A stretch of 64,000 nucleotides of DNA, taken from assembly GCA_026224875.1 (NCBI GenBank), contig JAMFRU010000037.1, positions 31,402 through 95,401 on the forward strand, given 5' to 3'. A model generated the notes under the pieces. It was not told where the DNA came from. It made no database searches and was given only the letters and a program-made list of their open reading frames with translations. Both the position numbers and the translations under genes were made by a program. Of this stretch, positions 56,199 through 64,000 are shown in pieces. Origin of the DNA: Acidocella sp. Lineage in GTDB: Bacteria > Pseudomonadota > Alphaproteobacteria > Acetobacterales > Acetobacteraceae. How positions within the stretch are numbered: the stretch's first letter is position 1; the number at the start of each line of letters is the position of its first letter.

Positions 56199-56972
56199 CT
56201 AGCGGCTCTGCATCACGATTGACGTAACGGGATAGCCGAGATTTTCGGGGATGCGTAACACGCGCCCCCCGTTTTCCTCGTGCAATGCCGGCGAGATCAG
56301 CTGCACCGGTGTTACCGCCAGATGCGCCTGTACCTGGGTAAACTGCGGATGCTCCGCCAGCCGCGCCAGATTGGCCATGGTCGGGAACATCAGGGTGTGC
56401 CGCCCCTGCGCGCCATCTTCCAGCGCCTGCGCCGCACTCAGCCATACATGGCGCGCCGCCTCATCCTCATCATGCACTGCCAGATCCTCGCTCTCGCGCC
56501 GGGCCAGGTAAAATCGCGTCTCGAACCGCCGCGGGGCGGGGAGTTTGGGCAGCCAATGTGCAAAGGGCAGCAGTTCGCCAAGGTCCAACACATAGCCCGT
56601 GCCCAGCAGCGGGCTGAATTCGCCTCGGGTTTTCAGCGCCGCACGCCAGGCGATGATGGTGGCGGCATCCGGGGCAGGGCGGATGGCAATAGCCAGCCCG
56701 ACCTCCTCCAGAGTTTCGCGAATCGCCGCTACCCGCGCCGCGGCATCCGCCGGGTCGTCGGGCGCGTTGATGGCCTGAGGGGAGGCGGCAATTGCGTGGT
56801 CGCCGGGGTCGATGCGGCCGCCCGGAAATACCAGCGCGCCAGGCATGAAGGCCATGGCGGCACTGCGCTCGATCATCAGATGCAAAGCGGGACCAGGTGC
56901 TGTCTCATCATAGAGGATCAGCGTGGCGGCGGGGATGGCGGGGGGTAGCTCGGTCAAATTTTTCTCGGACAT
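56199..56972 (-). CDS. NUDIX hydrolase
   Basis: The protein of about 257 residues has the core VFPGGRIDPGDHAI and the NUDIX helix AAARVAAIRETLEEVGLAI with the REtxEE catalytic residues. The insert between the G and RE parts is longer than usual, as in NUDT19/ADP-ribose-like members. The substrate is probably a nucleoside diphosphate derivative or CoA. ATG at 56984 is an alternative start. Confidence 0.9.
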   Translation of the reverse strand: MSEKNLTELPPAIPAATLILYDETAPGPALHLMIERSAAMAFMPGALVFPGGRIDPGDHAIAASPQAINAPDDPADAAARVAAIRETLEEVGLAIAIRPAPDAATIIAWRAALKTRGEFSPLLGTGYVLDLGELLPFAHWLPKLPAPRRFETRFYLARRESEDLAVHDEDEAARHVWLSAAQALEDGAQGRHTLMFPTMANLARLAEHPQFTQVQAHLAVTPVQLISPALHEENGGRVLRIPENLGYPVTSIVMQSR

Positions 56973-57037
56973 TGCGTCCAGCATAGAAGCGTAATGCGCC
57001 CGGCGTGAAGCTTTATGTGACGCATTATATCACCTCT

Positions 57038-57063
57038 AGTATAGGTACCCCCCCTATGCTATA
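57038..57063 (+). promoter_or_regulatory. Candidate DmeR/RcnR-type operator
   Basis: TATAGG and CCTATG flank a run of seven C bases (TATAGGTACCCCCCCTATG), a dyad around a G/C tract as in RcnR/CsoR-family operators. It lies just upstream of dmeR. Confidence 0.6.
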
Positions 57064-57074
57064 TAACGCCCGTC

Positions 57075-57353
57075 ATGACGCACACACTTCACGAAAAGAA
57101 AAAACTCCTGGCGCGCACCCGGCGTATAAAAGGCCAGGTGGAAGCCATAGAGCGGGCGCTGGATGGCGAAGCAGGGTGCGAACCGGTGCTGCATCTGATT
57201 GCGGCGGCGCGCGGTGCCATGGCCGGGCTGATGGCGGAAGTGGTCGAGGAACATGTGCGCACACATCTGGTGGATGCCGAAAAACACCCCGGCGCGCTGG
57301 ATAACGATGCGGTGGAACAATTGCTGGACGTTGTCCGCAGCTATTTGAAGTGA
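57075..57353 (+). CDS. dmeR: Cobalt/nickel-responsive repressor DmeR (RcnR/CsoR family)
   Basis: The 92-residue all-helical repressor has H3, C35, H60 and H64 at exactly the positions of the Ni/Co ligands of E. coli RcnR, so it should sense nickel or cobalt and not copper or formaldehyde. The second helix reads TRRIKGQVEAIERAL, the family signature. It is followed eight bases later by dmeF, and an operator-like dyad precedes it, so it probably autoregulates the pair. Confidence 0.92.
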   Translation: MTHTLHEKKKLLARTRRIKGQVEAIERALDGEAGCEPVLHLIAAARGAMAGLMAEVVEEHVRTHLVDAEKHPGALDNDAVEQLLDVVRSYLK

Positions 57354-57360
57354 GGTATTT

Positions 57361-58317
57361 ATGAAGACCAACCCACCGCATATTTTCCTGGGCGAGGGCC
57401 ATGCACAAAGTGAAAGCCGCACCTGGCGGGTGATCTGGCTGTGCGGCGCCATGATGATCATAGAGATCGCCGGCGGGCTATGGTTCGGCTCCATCGCGCT
57501 GGTGGCGGACGGACTGCACATGAGCACCCATGCCGGCGCGTTATTGCTGGCGGCCCTGGCCTACAGCTTCGCCCGCAAACATGCCGAGGACCCGCGCTTT
57601 TCCTTCGGCACCGGCAAGCTCGGCGATCTGGCGGGTTTTACCTCCGCCATCATCCTCGCCATGATTTCGATCCTGATCGGCTATGAATCCGTAACCCGGT
57701 TTTTTGCCCCGGTGCCGATCCATTTCGCCGAGGCGATCCCGATTGCCTGCCTCGGCCTGTGCGTGAACATCGTGAGCGCCTGGATGCTGAACGGCGGGGT
57801 AGGCGGCCACGGGCACAGCCATGCTCATGAGAAGCATGGCCACAGCCACGAGGATCATGACCACGAAGAGGCGCATGAGCACGCCACCGAAAAAACCGGG
57901 CGCGACAACAACATGCGCGCCGCCGTGGTGCATGTGGTGGCGGATGCCGCCGTCTCGGTGCTGGTCATCATCGGGCTGATTCTGGCCAAGCTCTTCGGCT
58001 GGCTGTGGCTGGACCCGGTTATCGGCATCGTCGGTGCGCTGGTGATCGCCAATTGGGCGGTCGGACTGATCCGTGACACCGGCGGCATTCTGCTCGACAT
58101 GACACCCGACCGCGCCATGGAAGCCAAACTCCGCGCCGCGATCGAGAGCGAAGGCGACGAGCTGGCCGATCTGCATCTATGGCGGCTGGGCCCGGGGCAT
58201 CTCGGTGCCATCCTCTGCATCGGCACCAGCCAGGGCCGGGAACCCGCTTATTACAAAGCAAAACTTGCCCATTTCAGCGCGCTCTCGCACCTTACGGTGG
58301 AGGTCACGCAGAGCTGA
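57361..58317 (+). CDS. dmeF: CDF-family Co(II)/Ni(II) efflux transporter DmeF
   Basis: The 318-residue protein is a cation diffusion facilitator with six transmembrane segments. Metal-site residues are in ALVADGLHMSTHAGALL (helix 2) and VVHVVADAAVSVLVI (helix 5). A His-rich loop of about 35 residues (GHGHSHAHEKHGHSHEDHDH) lies between helices 4 and 5, and a C-terminal cytosolic domain follows. It exports divalent cobalt and nickel under DmeR control. Confidence 0.94.
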   Translation: MKTNPPHIFLGEGHAQSESRTWRVIWLCGAMMIIEIAGGLWFGSIALVADGLHMSTHAGALLLAALAYSFARKHAEDPRFSFGTGKLGDLAGFTSAIILAMISILIGYESVTRFFAPVPIHFAEAIPIACLGLCVNIVSAWMLNGGVGGHGHSHAHEKHGHSHEDHDHEEAHEHATEKTGRDNNMRAAVVHVVADAAVSVLVIIGLILAKLFGWLWLDPVIGIVGALVIANWAVGLIRDTGGILLDMTPDRAMEAKLRAAIESEGDELADLHLWRLGPGHLGAILCIGTSQGREPAYYKAKLAHFSALSHLTVEVTQS

Positions 58318-58330
58318 ACCCCAGGCAGAT

Positions 58331-58636
58331 CTATCCGCTTACAATACTCAGCAGAGCTAAATTGAGAAAGATCAAAAGGCCAAGCAGAAACAAGCGAATG
58401 CCCCGGTGCCAAATCACTAAGAACGGTAACGTGACCCCAGCAACGACGCCTCCCTCGATTTCAAGCAGGAACTGACCAAACCCGTTCGCCATACCGTTTC
58501 CAGCAGCATCACTGCCGGTGTAGTGGTTGCCGGAGGCCCACCAGAGAAGCAGAACATCGACCACTACAAGGGCGAAAAAACCAGCTGCGAGGGGAGACGG
58601 TATCCACCAACGCTGTGGACTTATTTCATCGTTCAT
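58331..58636 (-). CDS. Small membrane protein of unknown function
   Basis: The 101-residue protein has three hydrophobic segments (LAAGFFALVVVDVLLLWWA, VVAGVTLPFLVIW, LFLLGLLIFLNLALLSIV) and starts after an AAGGAA sequence. It converges on dmeF. No family is recognised. Confidence 0.7.
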   Translation of the reverse strand: MNDEISPQRWWIPSPLAAGFFALVVVDVLLLWWASGNHYTGSDAAGNGMANGFGQFLLEIEGGVVAGVTLPFLVIWHRGIRLFLLGLLIFLNLALLSIVSG

Positions 58637-59382
58637 GTTGTTCCTTCCTCACGTCGGTAGCGGCTACACCTGATAATCGCATTTCCTCCATATTCGCGGG
58701 ATGTTGCATTGAGATCATGTGTAAATAACCAACGACACAGATTTTTATTTTACGAATTTAAGGATTCTTATGCAACTTGCCTGTTGCATATGAAATTTTG
58801 CGCGTTTGTTGCTTCTGCTGAATTTTGACCTGCAACACTTGAAATATAACGAGGAACTTCGAATTTGGCCGGGCAGTAAACTGGCCCCGGACCTTAGCCA
58901 AGTCGTCGGCGTCGGCCGTGGTTGGTGCCGGGTGCCGCAGGTATGCTCAGTTTGTCATTGCCAACCAGCCACCCGATACCTAGAGCATTTTCCCATCTGA
59001 CTGATTCAAGGGGGGGGATTCCCGAAACGGGTTTTGTCTGATTCAAGGTATGGGCCGCCATAGGTTAGGCGCGCGGAAGATTGTCACGCTCGAGGTAGGC
59101 CATGCTTTATTGGTGACATGGCCTGTTCAGGTTCCGGAGTTGATAGTCGAAGCCGCAACCGAAATTGCGGCGTCCTCTGCTATTGAGGATGCAGTTGTGG
59201 AAGCTGGAATAGTCTCCTTAATCCTGCGACCGCCTCTCCAGCCTGGGCTGGCGCTTAAGGTATCTGGCCTTTCGCCAGATGCATAAGAAGCACCAGAGGA
59301 TAAAAATTCTTGATAAACCAGAAGCTTACGGATATAGTCCAGCAGATTCTTTGAGCGCCACAACCGATCGGAAATAAGGAAC
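58637..59382. other. Long intergenic stretch ahead of the dehydrogenase operon
   Basis: These 746 bases are A/T-rich in part and hold no convincing gene. They contain a dyad TATGCAA/TTGCATA (58769-58790), the segment TAGAGCATTTTCCCATCTGA (58981-59000), and CTGATTCAAGG twice (59001-59011 and 59038-59048) around a G-run and a small CCCG/CGGG hairpin. The latter resembles the end of an insertion element. Confidence 0.4.
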
Positions 59383-59925
59383 ATGACACATCCTCTTCGT
59401 GATGATTGTCCGCTAGAGTATAATCTTTTTCGTAGGCAGCTCCTTGGTGGCGGCATCGCGTTTATAGGGTTGGCCGCTGTGCCTTATGGCGTTGCCGCTT
59501 TCGCCGATACGGTTCCCAACATGCCTCTCCCGAAATTCATGGAAGTATCGTCTCTCCTAATCAATCATCAGTTGAATGGGGACGTCGGCGGCAGGTTGGC
59601 CACCGCCATGGGTGTCGCTTATCCTGATATTGAGCAGAATATCGATGCTATTTTGGTAATAGCACGGAAAAACAATGCAAAAATTGTCGAAGATTTTTAT
59701 CCGGATATTCCGCCCGGAAAACTTCAGGATGCTGCTTTGGCGATCATCTCGGCTTGGTATTCTGGCGTGATTTCGGAGGAGCTGGGATCGGAGGTGTACG
59801 CCTATGAGCTGGCGCTTATGTATCAACCGGCGAGTGACGTGATGACGATCCCTAGTTACGCCATATCGGGCCCGAATGGTTGGAACGCGTCCGCGGCACC
59901 GCTGGCCGATATGCCGAAATTCTAG
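59383..59925 (+). CDS. FAD-dependent sugar/polyol dehydrogenase small subunit
   Basis: The 180-residue protein has a Tat-type signal (FRRQLLGGGIAFIGLAAVPY, with the arginine pair at residues 17-18). It matches the small subunit family of membrane-bound sorbitol and fructose dehydrogenases, with EELGSEVYAYELALMYQPAS and IPSYAISGPNGWN near the end. It chaperones and co-exports the catalytic subunit. The order small-large-cytochrome is that of sldSLC and of glucose/gluconate dehydrogenases, so the substrate remains open. AAGGAAC precedes the ATG. Confidence 0.85.
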   Translation: MTHPLRDDCPLEYNLFRRQLLGGGIAFIGLAAVPYGVAAFADTVPNMPLPKFMEVSSLLINHQLNGDVGGRLATAMGVAYPDIEQNIDAILVIARKNNAKIVEDFYPDIPPGKLQDAALAIISAWYSGVISEELGSEVYAYELALMYQPASDVMTIPSYAISGPNGWNASAAPLADMPKF

Positions 59926-60014
59926 GACTGAGACGCGTTACTGCGAACGATGTGGGGTCGCCGTACACGAACGGACAATCCACTCCACAACTATAATACG
60001 TATCAGGAGCCAAA

Positions 60015-61652
60015 ATGTCAGATAATTATAGTGCTGATGTTGTTGTTGTGGGTACCGGTGTCGTCGGTTGCACGGTGGCCGAGCACGCATTGGATGCCGG
60101 ATTATCGGTTTTGATGCTGGAGGCCGGACCACGGGTTGAGCGCTGGCAGATTGTCGAGAATTTCAGGAATCTTCCGCCGAGCCTAAAGGCGAATTGGGAT
60201 GCGGCATATCCACCGAAACCTTGGGCACCACATTTGGAAACATATACCGACGCCTCGGCGGCAGAGTATCTGCAGTTGGAGGGGCCGGATGCGCTCGCCT
60301 ACCGGCAGGGCTACGTACGCTACGCTGGTGGGGCCACCTGGCACTGGGCCGGAATCTGCTGGCGCCTGACGCCGGAAGACATGAAACTAAAATCCCTCTA
60401 CGGCGTTGGCCGGGATTGGGCATTCGACTACAATACCTTGGAACCTTATTATACGCGCGCTGAATACGCGCTGGGTGTCAGCGGGCCATCCGATCCAGCG
60501 CTGCAATGGCCACCGATGCGCTCGAAACCCTATCCCATGGGCCAGCTGCCCTTTGGTCCGGGCGAGCAGCGCTTTACCGATGTTGCCGCCAAAATCGGAC
60601 TGCACAATCTTCCGGCGGCTCAAGCCCGCAATAGCGGTGTCTCCTATAATGGCCGGCCGGCTTGTTGCGGCAATAACAATTGTTTCCCGGTTTGCCCGAT
60701 TGGCGCGAAGTACGATGCGGCAACCACTTTGCCAAGGATTGAGGCTAAAGGCGGCGTCATCCTGGCCAACGCCGTTGTTTACCGAGTCGAGACGGGTTCA
60801 AAAAATGCCGTGCAAGCAGTGCATTTCTTCGATCAGGATAAGGTTTCGCATAGGGTCACAGGCAAGGTTTTCGTGATTGCTTGCAACGGCATCGAAACGC
60901 CGAAAATCCTGCTTATGTCAAAAAACGAGAAAAATTCAAACGGTGTTGCCAACAGCTCTGACCAGGTCGGCCGCAACATGATGGACCAGCCAAAAATATC
61001 AGCGCAGATCACGATGGCCGAGCCATTATGGACGGGGGTAGGACCGGTACAAAGTAGCAGCATCATGAATACGTCGCAGGGAGACTTCCGAAATGTCCAT
61101 ACCGGCGCGCTGTTCCGAATGGAAAATGCGGCGCGAAGCCGGGTTGGTGGTTTGGCGGCCTTGAAGAAGGGGTTGGTTGGCAAAGCTTTGGACGCGGAGA
61201 TACGGCGGCTTTCCGCTTGCACCGCCACGCTGACCATAGAGCATGAGCTGATACCGTTGCCGTATAACCGCCTCACTCTGTCCGCCAAAAAAGATTGGCT
61301 CGGTCTGAACAAGCCAAATATCTATTATGACGTAAGCGATTACGTGCGGCGCAGTACCGCGACGTATACGTTGCCTATTCTGAAACAATTGATGGCCGGA
61401 CTGGGCACGACGGATAGTCAGATCAACAATTTTTATACGCATAGCGACCATATAATGGGAGGCTGCATAATGGGGACCGATCCATCCACATCGGTTGTGG
61501 ATGCCGATTGCCGCGCCCATGACCATGATAATTTGTTTTTGCCGGGAGGTGGTGCAATGACGACCGGAGGCAGTGGCAACAGCACGCTCACCATGGTGGC
61601 TTTGGCGATGAAAGCGAGTGACGCGATCGTCAGTCAACTAAAGGCGGGCTGA
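60015..61652 (+). CDS. GMC-family dehydrogenase catalytic subunit with 3Fe-4S site
   Basis: The 545-residue flavoprotein has an FAD motif, GTGVVG at residues 13-18, the GGATWHWAG substrate region, and a cysteine cluster C217, C218, C223 and C227 (CCGNNNCFPVC). That cluster is characteristic of the subunits that hold a 3Fe-4S centre. The C-terminal GMC motifs are SDHIMGGCIMGTDP and GNSTLTMVAL. It oxidises a sugar or polyol in the periplasm and passes electrons to the cytochrome subunit. Closest in layout are sorbitol, fructose, glucose and gluconate dehydrogenases. Confidence 0.9.
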   Translation: MSDNYSADVVVVGTGVVGCTVAEHALDAGLSVLMLEAGPRVERWQIVENFRNLPPSLKANWDAAYPPKPWAPHLETYTDASAAEYLQLEGPDALAYRQGYVRYAGGATWHWAGICWRLTPEDMKLKSLYGVGRDWAFDYNTLEPYYTRAEYALGVSGPSDPALQWPPMRSKPYPMGQLPFGPGEQRFTDVAAKIGLHNLPAAQARNSGVSYNGRPACCGNNNCFPVCPIGAKYDAATTLPRIEAKGGVILANAVVYRVETGSKNAVQAVHFFDQDKVSHRVTGKVFVIACNGIETPKILLMSKNEKNSNGVANSSDQVGRNMMDQPKISAQITMAEPLWTGVGPVQSSSIMNTSQGDFRNVHTGALFRMENAARSRVGGLAALKKGLVGKALDAEIRRLSACTATLTIEHELIPLPYNRLTLSAKKDWLGLNKPNIYYDVSDYVRRSTATYTLPILKQLMAGLGTTDSQINNFYTHSDHIMGGCIMGTDPSTSVVDADCRAHDHDNLFLPGGGAMTTGGSGNSTLTMVALAMKASDAIVSQLKAG

Positions 61653-61654
61653 TC

Positions 61655-63100
61655 ATGACACTCCGAACCCGCTGCCTTGCCATTGCTTTTTCGCTTCTTA
61701 TACTGAGTGGGATTCCGGCAGTTTGCCATGCCGGCGACGCTAATGGTATCGATACTGCATCAGTACAGCGGGGCGCCTACATCGCCACCGCATCCGACTG
61801 CACGGCATGCCATACGGCACAAGGCGGACTGCCATTCGCAGGTGGCATGGCGATTTCCTCACCCGTGGGCAATATCTATTCGTCAAATATCACGCCATCT
61901 GTGTCTGCCGGAATCGGAGCCTATACCGAGGCGGAATTCGCCCGGGCCATTCGCAAAGGTATTCGAAAAGATGGCGCTAATCTCTATCCTGCCATGCCAT
62001 ATACCTCATACCGGACACTTTCCGATGATGATGTAAGCGACCTCTATGCTTACTTCATGCACGGTGTGGCGCCGGTTGATCTAAAGCCACAACAGACGTC
62101 ACTTCCGTTCCCAATGAACATCCGCCTCTCGATGAAAGTCTGGAACCTGCTGTTTCTGGATAGCGGGACATTTGCTGCTGATCCCAGCCATACGGCGGAT
62201 TGGAATCGAGGCGCGTATCTGGTCGCCGGAGCGGCTCATTGTAGCACATGCCATACGCCTCGCGGCTTTCTTATGCAGGAATTGGCTGATAGAGGTTTTA
62301 CAGGCGCACAGGTTGGGGCATGGTACGCGCCTAACATCACTTCGGATCCGCTCAGCGGTATCGGCACCTGGAACCAGGCGGGACTGGTTCAATATCTGCA
62401 GACCGGCTCACTGGCAGGTAACGCCCGGGCGGCGGGAAGCATGGGAGAGGCGGTGGAACATAGTTTCCGGTATCTTTCGGCGGCGGATATCAACGCGATC
62501 GCTACCTATATCCATGCTATCCCGCCTGTGCGTGATCCAGGGGACGCTGCATCGCGGTTCAGCTATGGACAGCCGTCGTCCGCCGTCGTGACTTTACGAG
62601 GGCAGAATGGTGTCCGCTCCGACGATGACAGTGCACCATCTGGCGCGGAATTGTTTCAAGGTAATTGCGCGTCATGCCATGGCGCCTTCGGCCAAGGCAG
62701 CAAAGATGGCTATTACCCTAGCCTGTTCCATAATTCCGCCACGGGTTTGGCAAACCCAAATAATTTGATTGCCGTCATCCTAAATGGCGTCGATCGCACC
62801 AGCGCGATTGGTCAGGCCTATATGCCAGGATTTGGCGGTCATCCCAGTGATATGAATCAGTTGAGCGATGCTGAAATCGCTGCATTATCGAATTATGTTT
62901 TGAGCCAGTTTGGCCGTTCCGGCATAGTGGTCTCTTCCAATGACGTGGCACAGGAGAGGCTTGGCGGGCCGTCCTCGCCACTTATATTGCTAGCCCGCGT
63001 TGGTATGGGCCTCGCAGTTTTTGTGGTGTTGTTATGCGCCATTCTGTTCAGCTTCTGGTACCGGTCCAGACAGAACACCGGAAGGCTTAAAATTTCGTAA
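61655..63100 (+). CDS. Tri-haem cytochrome c subunit of the dehydrogenase
   Basis: The 481-residue protein has a signal peptide, three CxxCH haem sites at residues 49-53 (CTACH), 196-200 (CSTCH) and 338-342 (CASCH), and a C-terminal membrane anchor, LLARVGMGLAVFVVLLCAIL. It receives electrons from the FAD subunit and reduces ubiquinone or a downstream oxidase. It starts two bases after the large subunit stop. Confidence 0.92.
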   Translation: MTLRTRCLAIAFSLLILSGIPAVCHAGDANGIDTASVQRGAYIATASDCTACHTAQGGLPFAGGMAISSPVGNIYSSNITPSVSAGIGAYTEAEFARAIRKGIRKDGANLYPAMPYTSYRTLSDDDVSDLYAYFMHGVAPVDLKPQQTSLPFPMNIRLSMKVWNLLFLDSGTFAADPSHTADWNRGAYLVAGAAHCSTCHTPRGFLMQELADRGFTGAQVGAWYAPNITSDPLSGIGTWNQAGLVQYLQTGSLAGNARAAGSMGEAVEHSFRYLSAADINAIATYIHAIPPVRDPGDAASRFSYGQPSSAVVTLRGQNGVRSDDDSAPSGAELFQGNCASCHGAFGQGSKDGYYPSLFHNSATGLANPNNLIAVILNGVDRTSAIGQAYMPGFGGHPSDMNQLSDAEIAALSNYVLSQFGRSGIVVSSNDVAQERLGGPSSPLILLARVGMGLAVFVVLLCAILFSFWYRSRQNTGRLKIS

Positions 63101-63204
63101 GTAGGACTGTAGAGAAGCGTTTAGCTAGGCACGATACGAAATCTCGAATCGAGCCTTAACGCCAGAATTCTCAATGGCAATTGTTGCCGGTCTAGCCCCC
63201 TGCA

Positions 63205-63546
63205 TCAACACATACACATTTTCCTTCGTAAACTGCGAAAATGTGCGCCTCGGCTTTCCAACTGCTCAATAACAGCGAGCAGGTGGCTGACAGGCCTGGC
63301 TAGGCGGTCAAGGCGTACCACAACCAAGGTTTCGCCGGGTTTAATATCACGCAGCATGCGTGCCAGCACAGGCCTGCCGCGATCAGCGCCAGAACCGTGT
63401 TCCTCAAGGATCACTATACAGCCGGCGCCTCTAAGCTCATCGAGCTGTGGATCGGTTCCTTGTTCATCCGTGGACACCCGCGCGTAGCCAATAAGACGTG
63501 CAGCACCGGCCTCTTTCCAACCCTTGGATTGTGCCACGTCAATCAC
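63205..63546 (-). pseudogene. Serine recombinase/resolvase N-terminal fragment
   Basis: The 113-residue frame holds the resolvase catalytic domain start, with IGYARVSTDEQGTDPQLDEL (catalytic serine S25) and VVVRLDRLARPVSHLLAVIE. It stops abruptly after GAHFRSLR, before the long helix and DNA-binding part, so it lacks about 70 or more residues and is a truncated remnant. The break is flanked by a CACATTTTC/GAAAATGTG inverted pair. Confidence 0.8.
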
Positions 63547-63929
63547 TCCAACATGCGCTGGAGCCGTTTTTACAATTTAATAAGGCATTCGTAAACGACC
63601 ATTTGAATAGGTGGCCACTGCCTTTCGAGGGCACTCATGCTGGACAGGCTCAGCTGAGCCACGAATAGGGGGAGGGGTTGGAACGGGGGGGGGTTATCAA
63701 GATCCAGGACAGTTTTTGTCATTATCCAGGACAGTTTTTGTCATTATCCAGGACAGTTTTTGTCGTTATTCGGGAGCATTTTTGCAGTTATTTAGGCCAC
63801 GTTTTCTTCGTTAGTGTGGAGGGAGCGCAAAAATTGTTATGAACTAGGGCGTAGTGACGAATTATTTTCCTGAGGGATTCCGGCGCGGCCGAAAGTTTGA
63901 TTTAAGGCTGATTTTTGAGGATCGGCTTG
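63547..63929. other. Intergenic region with tandem repeats before a transposase
   Basis: No convincing gene lies here. The region contains a G-run, the 22-bp tandem array at 63702-63812, and then a sequence leading to the transposase start. An insertion element end probably lies between 63813 and 63930. Confidence 0.5.
63702..63812. repeat. 22-bp tandem repeat array
   Basis: The unit ATCCAGGACAGTTTTTGTCA plus TT occurs twice identically (63702-63723 and 63724-63745), once with a single change (63746-63767) and twice more in degenerate form (63768-63789 and 63790-63812). Each unit has GACA...TGTC inverted arms. The spacing of two helical turns and the TGTC/GACA content resemble transposase-binding sites at the ends of Tn7/Tn402-type transposons. 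Confidence 0.85.
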
Positions 63930-64000
63930 ATGGAACGGGATATTGACGCGCTGCGCGAGGATCAATGGGAGCGGTTGAAGGGCTTTGTTCCTGGCGGGCG
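63930..64000 (+). mobile_element. IS5-family transposase, N-terminal part only
   Basis: The frame starts MERDIDALREDQWERLKGFV and runs out of the window. The DxQWERL pattern followed by PGG is typical of the N-terminus of IS5-family transposases. Only 23 residues are visible, so the subgroup cannot be given. Confidence 0.7.

Noticed and set aside
59050-59286. Short plus-strand frame of 78 codons
   Set aside because: It has no ribosome-binding site and starts inside insertion-like repeats.
59127-59456. Minus-strand frame of 109 codons
   Set aside because: It overlaps the start of the dehydrogenase small subunit and has no protein-like features.
63702-63812. CRISPR array
   Set aside because: The units are directly contiguous without spacers and diverge steadily, and there are no cas genes.
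63611-63814. Plus-strand frame over the repeat array
   Set aside because: Its repeated residues come from translating the 22-bp repeats, and there is no ribosome-binding site or recognisable domain.

Overview
The window is chromosomal DNA of an alphaproteobacterium, most likely an acidophilic member of the Acetobacteraceae (Acidocella/Acidiphilium-like). This placement is inferred from high-GC coding sequence, alphaproteobacterial gene orders (lptC-lptA-lptB/rpoN/hpf and pyrB-pyrC'-plsY/dprA-topA), Hint_2 and CHRD secreted proteins, and a three-subunit FAD sugar/polyol dehydrogenase with a cytochrome c subunit. No rRNA or CRISPR array is visible. One tRNA, tRNA-Leu(CAG), is present.

Layout. 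1-5.0 kb: envelope polysaccharide locus (Alg9-like mannosyltransferase, acyltransferase 3, outer-membrane barrel, WecG/TagA glycosyltransferase). 5.1-11.6 kb: fumC, a cyclase-family hydrolase, a Hint-domain protein, a GST and an NTF2-like gene that both look frameshifted, map and hpf. 11.7-17.3 kb: rpoN, a vapBC toxin-antitoxin pair, lptB-lptA-lptC, an RNase D-type exonuclease and tRNA-Leu, all on the minus strand. 17.4-24.9 kb: NDUFA9-like protein and gltD - small membrane protein - gltB. 25-30.3 kb: NTF2-like protein, GST, YXWGXW protein, SDR, TauD-like dioxygenase, alpha/beta hydrolase. 30.4-36.7 kb: GT4 and GT9 glycosyltransferases, thrS, MBL hydrolase, hybrid histidine kinase. 36.8-45.7 kb: mixed region with a frameshifted orphan gene, isovaleryl-CoA dehydrogenase, CHRD protein, phosphoesterase, a gutted photolyase gene, a PdeM homologue lacking its metal ligands, MAPEG protein, formylglycine-generating enzyme and an unknown gene coupled to topA. 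45.7-55.6 kb: topA and dprA, separated from plsY-pyrC'-pyrB by a LysR/MFS/GST insertion. 55.8-58.6 kb: OmpA-like lipoprotein, NUDIX, and a dmeRF cobalt/nickel sensing and efflux pair. 58.6-64 kb: less GC-rich DNA carrying the dehydrogenase operon, followed by a serine-recombinase remnant, a 22-bp iteron-like array and the start of an IS5-family transposase.

How it fits together. The lpt genes export LPS that the glycosyltransferases may help build. gltBD and pyrBC' supply glutamate and pyrimidines. dmeRF answers metal stress. The terminal operon would oxidise a sugar or polyol in the periplasm and pass electrons to the respiratory chain.

The best candidates for something new are the apparent transposon end at 63.7 kb, the metal-ligand-free PdeM beside a photolyase that has lost its core, the small membrane protein inside the glutamate synthase operon, and the unknown gene translationally coupled to topA. 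I see no complete, clearly unprecedented multigene system. Several frameshifts fall in homopolymer runs and may be sequencing errors.
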